Below, in pieces: positions 59,580 to 64,000 of a DNA stretch of 64,000 bases (position 1 is its first letter; every line of letters starts with the position of its first letter). The notes under the pieces are model-generated. The model did no database searches and was not told where the DNA came from. It worked only from the letters and a program-made list of their open reading frames with translations. Source of the DNA: CAZSBB01 sp964605235 (GTDB taxonomy: Bacteria; Planctomycetota; Phycisphaerae; Phycisphaerales; Phycisphaeraceae). A program made the translations under genes and the position numbers. Location: NCBI GenBank assembly GCA_964605235.1, contig CAZSBB010000003.1, positions 137,114 to 201,113 of the forward strand, in the 5' to 3' direction.

Positions 59580-60347
59580 TCATGTGCGACCTGCGAGCCT
59601 GACGACATCGTCTCGAACCGATTCGACTGCAGCGACCAGATTGACTGACTGTTGCCGATTAATTTCGGCTTCGCCAATGTCCAAATACCGCGCCGGATAT
59701 CTGCTCTGGCACAGCTTGTTGAATGCGTCCCGTTGCTCGGCGGGTACGTTCCCTAGGTGCGAGTGGTAATTGAACCGTGCCGCGACGGCCTTGTGGTTGG
59801 ACTTTTCCCTCAACTGGAAATCGGCAAGCAACAGCAGCTTGGCCTTCGCGAACAGTTCCACAGCACTGAACAGGTTATCAATGAATGCGCTCGTCGCGTT
59901 CGTGTCGAGAGAATACTTGGCCGCAGCGAGGAATTCTTTGCCCTTGGCAAGGTATATGGTCGCGAGACCCTTGTTATAGACCGCGTCCAAACACCCAACC
60001 CAGCGGTCCCCCAGCTTGACAAATGTCGCATGGCCGCAGTCAGCATCTTCGGTCGACGGCAACTCAACAGTCTCAATACCTTCGATGTCACAGAGGTGAA
60101 CATCTTCTCCCTCCGTCTTCTGGACGCCATCTCGAAGCTTGACCTTCAGGCGGGCTCTCACCTCGTCGTTGATGCGGATTTCCCGAGGGCGTTGATCCGG
60201 GTGCCAGATAATCTGGAACTTCTGCAGATCAATAGGCTTTGGCAAGGAGCCAGCGGCTTGCCTTCTATCGATCTCTGGTAACACCCAGATATCCATGAAC
60301 TGCTCGAACGCCCGCTGCCATAGTGTTTCCTCTTGCTCTTTCGACAT
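59580..60347 (-). CDS. HEPN-like protein next to the helicase
   Basis: The 255-residue protein starts at ATG 60347 (an AAGG lies about 8 bases upstream; the longer frame begins at 60398). The C-terminal half is helical with NLFSAVELFAKAKLLLLADF and NHKAVAARFNYHSHLG, where RFNYHSH fits the R-x(4-6)-H signature of HEPN RNases. The N-terminal half (QRPREIRINDEVRARLKVKLRD) is unassigned. HEPN proteins often act as RNA-cutting effectors in toxin or defence systems. The helicase gene lies upstream on the same strand with a gap of 127 bases. Base composition is lower in GC than the window average. Confidence 0.72.
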   Translation of the reverse strand: MSKEQEETLWQRAFEQFMDIWVLPEIDRRQAAGSLPKPIDLQKFQIIWHPDQRPREIRINDEVRARLKVKLRDGVQKTEGEDVHLCDIEGIETVELPSTEDADCGHATFVKLGDRWVGCLDAVYNKGLATIYLAKGKEFLAAAKYSLDTNATSAFIDNLFSAVELFAKAKLLLLADFQLREKSNHKAVAARFNYHSHLGNVPAEQRDAFNKLCQSRYPARYLDIGEAEINRQQSVNLVAAVESVRDDVVRLAGRT

Positions 60348-60474
60348 GCTCACACCTTCGATAGGACGCACCTGATTCCATTTGCAGCCAGGCCACACTC
60401 TTCCTTACGCCGATCTGGCAACGCGCTGCACTGTTGTTGCGCCAGACTTGCCGAGCCCCGCTCTTCCAGTCCAT

Positions 60475-63408
60475 CTACGGCGAAGCAATGACTTGCAGAT
60501 GGCGTCCCCTCAGGTCCCTCCACAGATACTCGTTCGTTGCGGCCAGGACATCAATCGCTGCTTCGGTCAATGCAGCATGCGATAGCCCAGGCTGCACAAT
60601 CGCGATCTCATACTCCACTTGCTTGGGATTTGACAGTAGCAGCCTACCAACATCTCGAAGACGACCGTCCACGAACCGAAATGGATTGTTAGCAGAACGA
60701 CGCTCCAGATGGCGGATCAGATCACTGGGCTTGTGAACCCATCGCAGGCACTTGGCCGCCTGACCTGCGACCTCATACACATCCTCCAATCGACACCCCG
60801 CTGCTTGAGCGCTCGTGGCTTTGCAGTGGTAGAGGCATACGCGAACACGTGCCTCCTCATTCCAAATACCGATGATATCGGCCGCCTCATGTGAGCCATG
60901 ATCGTAGATGATGACGTTAGCACGATTCTGTCTTAACACACCGAGTATGTAGCCGTGGACGGAGCCATCGTCGGGGGTCGGATTACGTTCGTCAACATAC
61001 TCGCGGTTGATCGAGACCCCATGCTGCTCCCAGTTCACGGTAGATATTGCTGCGGGGTCTATTGGACGCCGGTCCGCTCTCTGTGGGTAGTAATTCTGGC
61101 CCTCCACCCTGGAACAGTCGTTGAGCCAGATAACCGCCGGATGACTATTCAGATAGTCTGCCAACGCTGTTTGCTCGTCACCGATCTCCACGTCCAATGA
61201 TTCATACCGGGCTCCATCCAGCGCGAACATCGGAGTATCGCCAGGCGCAAATGTGAAGGCTGCATCCAGTTCATCATGTCGGACCGTGAGCCGCACTTGT
61301 TCGGGAGCTTGTCCTGGAGGATTTGCAGCCAGGTCTATGTCGATGTCGACGTCCTGCAGCAGAACGGATCGCGTTCCGCCCTCCGCTGTCGCCTTGTATC
61401 GCAGCAGGACCGTCTTTCTGAAGCTTTCCTCTGGCCATTCGACTGCAAGTACGGCTCGAGGCAATGCGTGAATCTCTTCACCGGGCTCAAGAATGTCGAG
61501 ATTCGTCCCAGTGATAACAGGACGATCACTTGCCAGAGCACGTGCAATTCCGTGACACCACTCACGCCACTCAGTGAGCTGCGGGTATTGCATGCTCCAG
61601 ACGCGTGAACTGCTGCTATAGCCTAATGTAATGTTGGCATTATCTCGCCGACCTTTAGCCATGATGTGACCGCGGTGGTACAGCTTCCCTTCCTGCGGAC
61701 TCACTGCGTCATGGGCTCGCGGCCCTGACTTGGTGACGTATGATTCCAGGCTGCTGGACGCGGTGCTGTTCTTCATTCCTACATGGAAAAAGCACGGAGC
61801 TTCAATATCACGTAACACTCGACTAATTCGAGCAGACGACAATATGGTGTGCGATCCATCGCCGAGTTGCTCTGCGATGCGTTCGTAAAGTGACTCGTTG
61901 CGCAGCGACGCGCATATAAAAAGTAGACTGGCCTCTGCGTCGTAGTACCAGGCAAATAGCTCGTGTTGGATGGAGATCAAGTCATCCGTGTCCGCCCATT
62001 TCGGTCGCTGTAGCTTGCGACCGATTACAACAGACATAGCTAAGTCGGGACTCGATTGCCGAAACACCACGTCAAATGGACGAGGCAGGTCTACATTCGC
62101 ATGTATATCCACATCACTGATACGAAAGATTTTGCTGTGGCAGAACGGCCTCAATCCGTAAAGAGACAAGTTTTGCAGTTGGTCTACCGCGTGAGGTTCC
62201 TCGAACCTCGAGATGTCCTCACGGACTTGTTGCTCATGGCCGATTGCGGTTCCTGCGAAGTCCATCAGTAGTCGTGGCCAGGTGGCATCCTCATGGAATA
62301 GTCTGCTCACGCCTCGATCAAGCTCTTGCGGCATCGCAACAATTGAGGCCTCACCAGTGCCGTCTCGTACTCGAGCAAAGCGCCCAATGAACTGAAGCGT
62401 GACCGCCAGAGACTTGTGAGGTGTATGAAGCGCTGCCACCTTCAGTTGTGGAAGATCAAACCCCTCGCCGAACATATCGACGCATATCACGCCATCAACC
62501 TTGTCCGCGCGGACGGCGGTCAGTATTTTGCGGGCGTAGCGATACGAAAGATCGCTGGTGACTAACGCCAGACGCAAGGTCGTATACTCTTCGTAGAGGT
62601 CTACAAGGTCCTTTGCTCTCGCTTTGCTGCCCGTGCGCACCATGATTCGATGATCTAGCCCCTGTTCACGATCCGCTTGGTATCGCGACATCGCTGTCAT
62701 AGCGATTCGAAGATCAAAGGGGACATCGTCCCCGCCTTGAGCTGGTACAAGCCGAATGGGTCCGAACACATCGTCAGCGAATGCGGCCCCAAGACTGTAA
62801 TGGAATACAAATCGCCCACGTATCTCTTTACGATCCCGTCGAAAAGGCGTTGCGGAGAAAAGGACGCGTTTGGCGTCCGGGAAGGCATCAAGGGTTTCAC
62901 GCCATCCCCTAGCGGCTTCGTGGTGCGCCTCATCCACGAGGACAACGTCAAAGAGATCCTGTGGTGGCTGTGGAATAGTGGCGTGGAGTGGACTGATGGT
63001 GTGCGGGGTGGCAACAACATAGTCTGCGGCGCGTAACGCCTCCCAGTCCTCGCTGGACTTAATTCGTTTGGACACCTCAAGAACGTTGGGATGAGAAGCA
63101 TCCTCTGGCAATAGACCTTTGGCGCGTAGCTCCTTCGCATCGCGAGCGCTGTCTGCGATCTGGCCGCGCACAACAACACTCGGTGTGATCACCAAGGCAC
63201 GTTGAGCTTCAAGACTGTAAGGACATGCCAACAGCACTAAGGTCTTGCCGCTACCCGTAGGCATGCAGACCAAAGCCGGGTCTGAGCGATGAGAAAAGTG
63301 TGCAGCAACAGCATGAAGTGCGCCCGCCTGCGGGCGACGAAGTCCTGTTTGGCCTGCGGGAGCAAGACTGTATCTCAACCGTGATGCGTTCTCGTGAAAA
63401 TGCGCCAT
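60475..63408 (-). CDS. DEAH-type helicase with possible C-terminal nuclease (defence candidate)
   Basis: The 977-residue protein has superfamily II motifs: Walker A MPTGSGKT at 49-56, DEAHH at 159-163, SATPFRR near 185 and QFIGRFARVRDG near 340. A large C-terminal region follows. In it IIYDHGSHEAADIIGIW and RVCLYHCKATS resemble the core of a PD-(D/E)XK nuclease, with Asp and Lys placed as in the D...(x)xK pattern but with HCK in place of ExK. GC content is low. Helicase-nuclease fusions with a HEPN-like partner are typical of anti-phage defence. It is in a run with the HEPN-like gene. Exact system type not recognised. Confidence 0.85.
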   Translation of the reverse strand: MAHFHENASRLRYSLAPAGQTGLRRPQAGALHAVAAHFSHRSDPALVCMPTGSGKTLVLLACPYSLEAQRALVITPSVVVRGQIADSARDAKELRAKGLLPEDASHPNVLEVSKRIKSSEDWEALRAADYVVATPHTISPLHATIPQPPQDLFDVVLVDEAHHEAARGWRETLDAFPDAKRVLFSATPFRRDRKEIRGRFVFHYSLGAAFADDVFGPIRLVPAQGGDDVPFDLRIAMTAMSRYQADREQGLDHRIMVRTGSKARAKDLVDLYEEYTTLRLALVTSDLSYRYARKILTAVRADKVDGVICVDMFGEGFDLPQLKVAALHTPHKSLAVTLQFIGRFARVRDGTGEASIVAMPQELDRGVSRLFHEDATWPRLLMDFAGTAIGHEQQVREDISRFEEPHAVDQLQNLSLYGLRPFCHSKIFRISDVDIHANVDLPRPFDVVFRQSSPDLAMSVVIGRKLQRPKWADTDDLISIQHELFAWYYDAEASLLFICASLRNESLYERIAEQLGDGSHTILSSARISRVLRDIEAPCFFHVGMKNSTASSSLESYVTKSGPRAHDAVSPQEGKLYHRGHIMAKGRRDNANITLGYSSSSRVWSMQYPQLTEWREWCHGIARALASDRPVITGTNLDILEPGEEIHALPRAVLAVEWPEESFRKTVLLRYKATAEGGTRSVLLQDVDIDIDLAANPPGQAPEQVRLTVRHDELDAAFTFAPGDTPMFALDGARYESLDVEIGDEQTALADYLNSHPAVIWLNDCSRVEGQNYYPQRADRRPIDPAAISTVNWEQHGVSINREYVDERNPTPDDGSVHGYILGVLRQNRANVIIYDHGSHEAADIIGIWNEEARVRVCLYHCKATSAQAAGCRLEDVYEVAGQAAKCLRWVHKPSDLIRHLERRSANNPFRFVDGRLRDVGRLLLSNPKQVEYEIAIVQPGLSHAALTEAAIDVLAATNEYLWRDLRGRHLQVIASP

Positions 63409-63414
63409 TGCGAA

Positions 63415-63546
63415 TCAGGCTCCAGGAAGTCGAACAGGTGCGTAGGTTGGCGTGGCCACAATGGGTGCGTACAGAAATGCGTGGCTCACTCGGCCACCCC
63501 AGAGAACCGCTGTCACATCGCTGGATTCCAGTCGCGGAAGCACCAT
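63415..63546 (-). CDS. Tiny ORF directly upstream of the helicase (uncertain)
   Basis: A 43-residue frame starts at ATG 63546 with GGAG 7 bases upstream and ends 6 bases before the helicase ATG (MVLPRLESSDVTAVLWGGRV). No family is recognised. The tight spacing and ribosome site are the only support. It could be a leader or chance. Confidence 0.28.
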   Translation of the reverse strand: MVLPRLESSDVTAVLWGGRVSHAFLYAPIVATPTYAPVRLPGA

Positions 63547-63567
63547 GCGTTTACTCCGCAGTTGACC

Positions 63568-63705
63568 TCAATTATCTGCGCAGTAGGGCCATTCACAAGC
63601 TGGCGTCCATGGCCAGCCATTCAGGTGTTGGGCGATAAACGGTATATGGCCGTGCGGCAGGGCAATCTTCTTGATCACCAGCTGCGATGGCTCGGCTGAT
63701 GTCAC
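63568..63705 (-). CDS. Tiny ORF upstream of the helicase (uncertain)
   Basis: A 45-residue frame from GTG 63705 to TGA 63568 reads MTSAEPSQLVIKKIALPHGH and then a Cys-containing tail (WTPACEWPYCADN). It ends 21 bases before the next tiny ORF. The frame stays open further upstream to about 63819. No ribosome site is seen. It may be a fragment of an older gene. Confidence 0.25.
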   Translation of the reverse strand: MTSAEPSQLVIKKIALPHGHIPFIAQHLNGWPWTPACEWPYCADN

Positions 63706-64000
63706 ATGGCCGCTGCTGCTGTTCCGCCCGCCGTCAGTCGCGCCGGTTGCGGCGCGTTCCGAAAGGCGGACGGCATGGCGACCAGGCGAGATCTGATCAG
63801 TGTACTGTCGGAGTTAGCGAGCCATCACGCGGCGGCGGCCGCACTGGCAAATGAGGCATACCACCTGGCGAGGAACGGGCGAGCGCCGAAGCAGCGGTCA
63901 TTGGTCGTCGGCGGGAACGGGGCGAGGAACAACGGCCTCGTCGTGTCCAGCGCGATGTGCTCAGTGCGCTGGCGCGGGCGCTGCTGCGTCCTGGGGCCGT
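63706..64000. other. Window end without a gene that I can support
   Basis: On the plus strand an ATG at 63775 opens a frame (MATRRDLISVLSELASHHAA) that stays open to the window edge, but after about 35 residues its composition becomes Arg/Gly/Cys-rich and unlike a protein. On the minus strand the frame EHIALDTTRPLFLAPFPPTT runs in from the edge and stops near 63822. Either may be part of a gene cut by the edge. I cannot choose. Confidence 0.3.

Overview
The window is high-GC bacterial DNA. It most resembles a planctomycete, probably Phycisphaerae-like. This is inferred from three secreted proteins with a pseudopilin N-terminus next to LacI regulators and carbohydrate-active enzymes, an abundance of xylose-isomerase-like and amidohydrolase-type catabolic proteins, a tiny zinc-ribbon protein, and many hairpin-type intergenic repeats. 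No rRNA, tRNA or CRISPR array was recognised. Most genes are close to 65% GC by eye. The last 4.4 kb is visibly poorer in GC.

Layout. 0-14 kb is carbohydrate metabolism and its control: a GH78-type rhamnosidase followed by a secreted protein cut by the window edge, a pseudopilin, a LacI regulator, a secreted unknown protein, a uroporphyrinogen-decarboxylase-like protein, a membrane protein, a double ABC-2 permease, then a second LacI + pseudopilin + pectate-lyase-like set. 14-24 kb holds an AraC regulator divergent from a DegT-type aminotransferase, a tandem amidohydrolase, a TIM-barrel epimerase, ygfZ, a phytanoyl-CoA-dioxygenase-like enzyme divergent from its own AraC regulator, mtnA and a nitrilase. 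24-36 kb has a LamG-type exported protein, a SWIM/SNF2 helicase, a catalytically degenerate M16 protein, a coaB-yhcH-nucleoside hydrolase operon and another epimerase. 35.7-42.6 kb has a third pseudopilin with an Asn/Gly repeat tail, lipoproteins, holA, a FixJ-like regulator, a zinc-ribbon protein and an O-methyltransferase.

42.7-45.7 kb is the most unusual cassette: a nucleotidyltransferase with a SET-like tail, a 66-residue peptide with a twin-arginine motif, a PqqD-like protein and an HPr-kinase-like protein. The last two overlap by ATGA. The set looks like a peptide-modification system without any lasso cyclase or protease. 45.7-59 kb is housekeeping: proC, doxX-like, ubiD, a toxin-antitoxin pair, an acetyl xylan esterase, ispA and dxs (isoprenoid precursors), a large glycosidase-like protein, cbiX, an M28 lipoprotein peptidase and a four-helix-bundle protein. 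59.5-64 kb is a probable acquired defence island: paired IS21-like end repeats, then a HEPN-like protein and a DEAH helicase with a possible C-terminal nuclease, preceded by two tiny ORFs.

Several repeat families lie between genes: a 150-bp element with terminal inverted repeats (three copies, all exactly 150 bp), a 'CACAGAGACACAGAG'-type hairpin family (six copies), a 'GCCACGGATGAACAC'-type family (two copies) and two single long inverted repeats. Two copies of GCAAMAGTTGC, one at each end of the first LacI locus, suggest the operator of that regulator.
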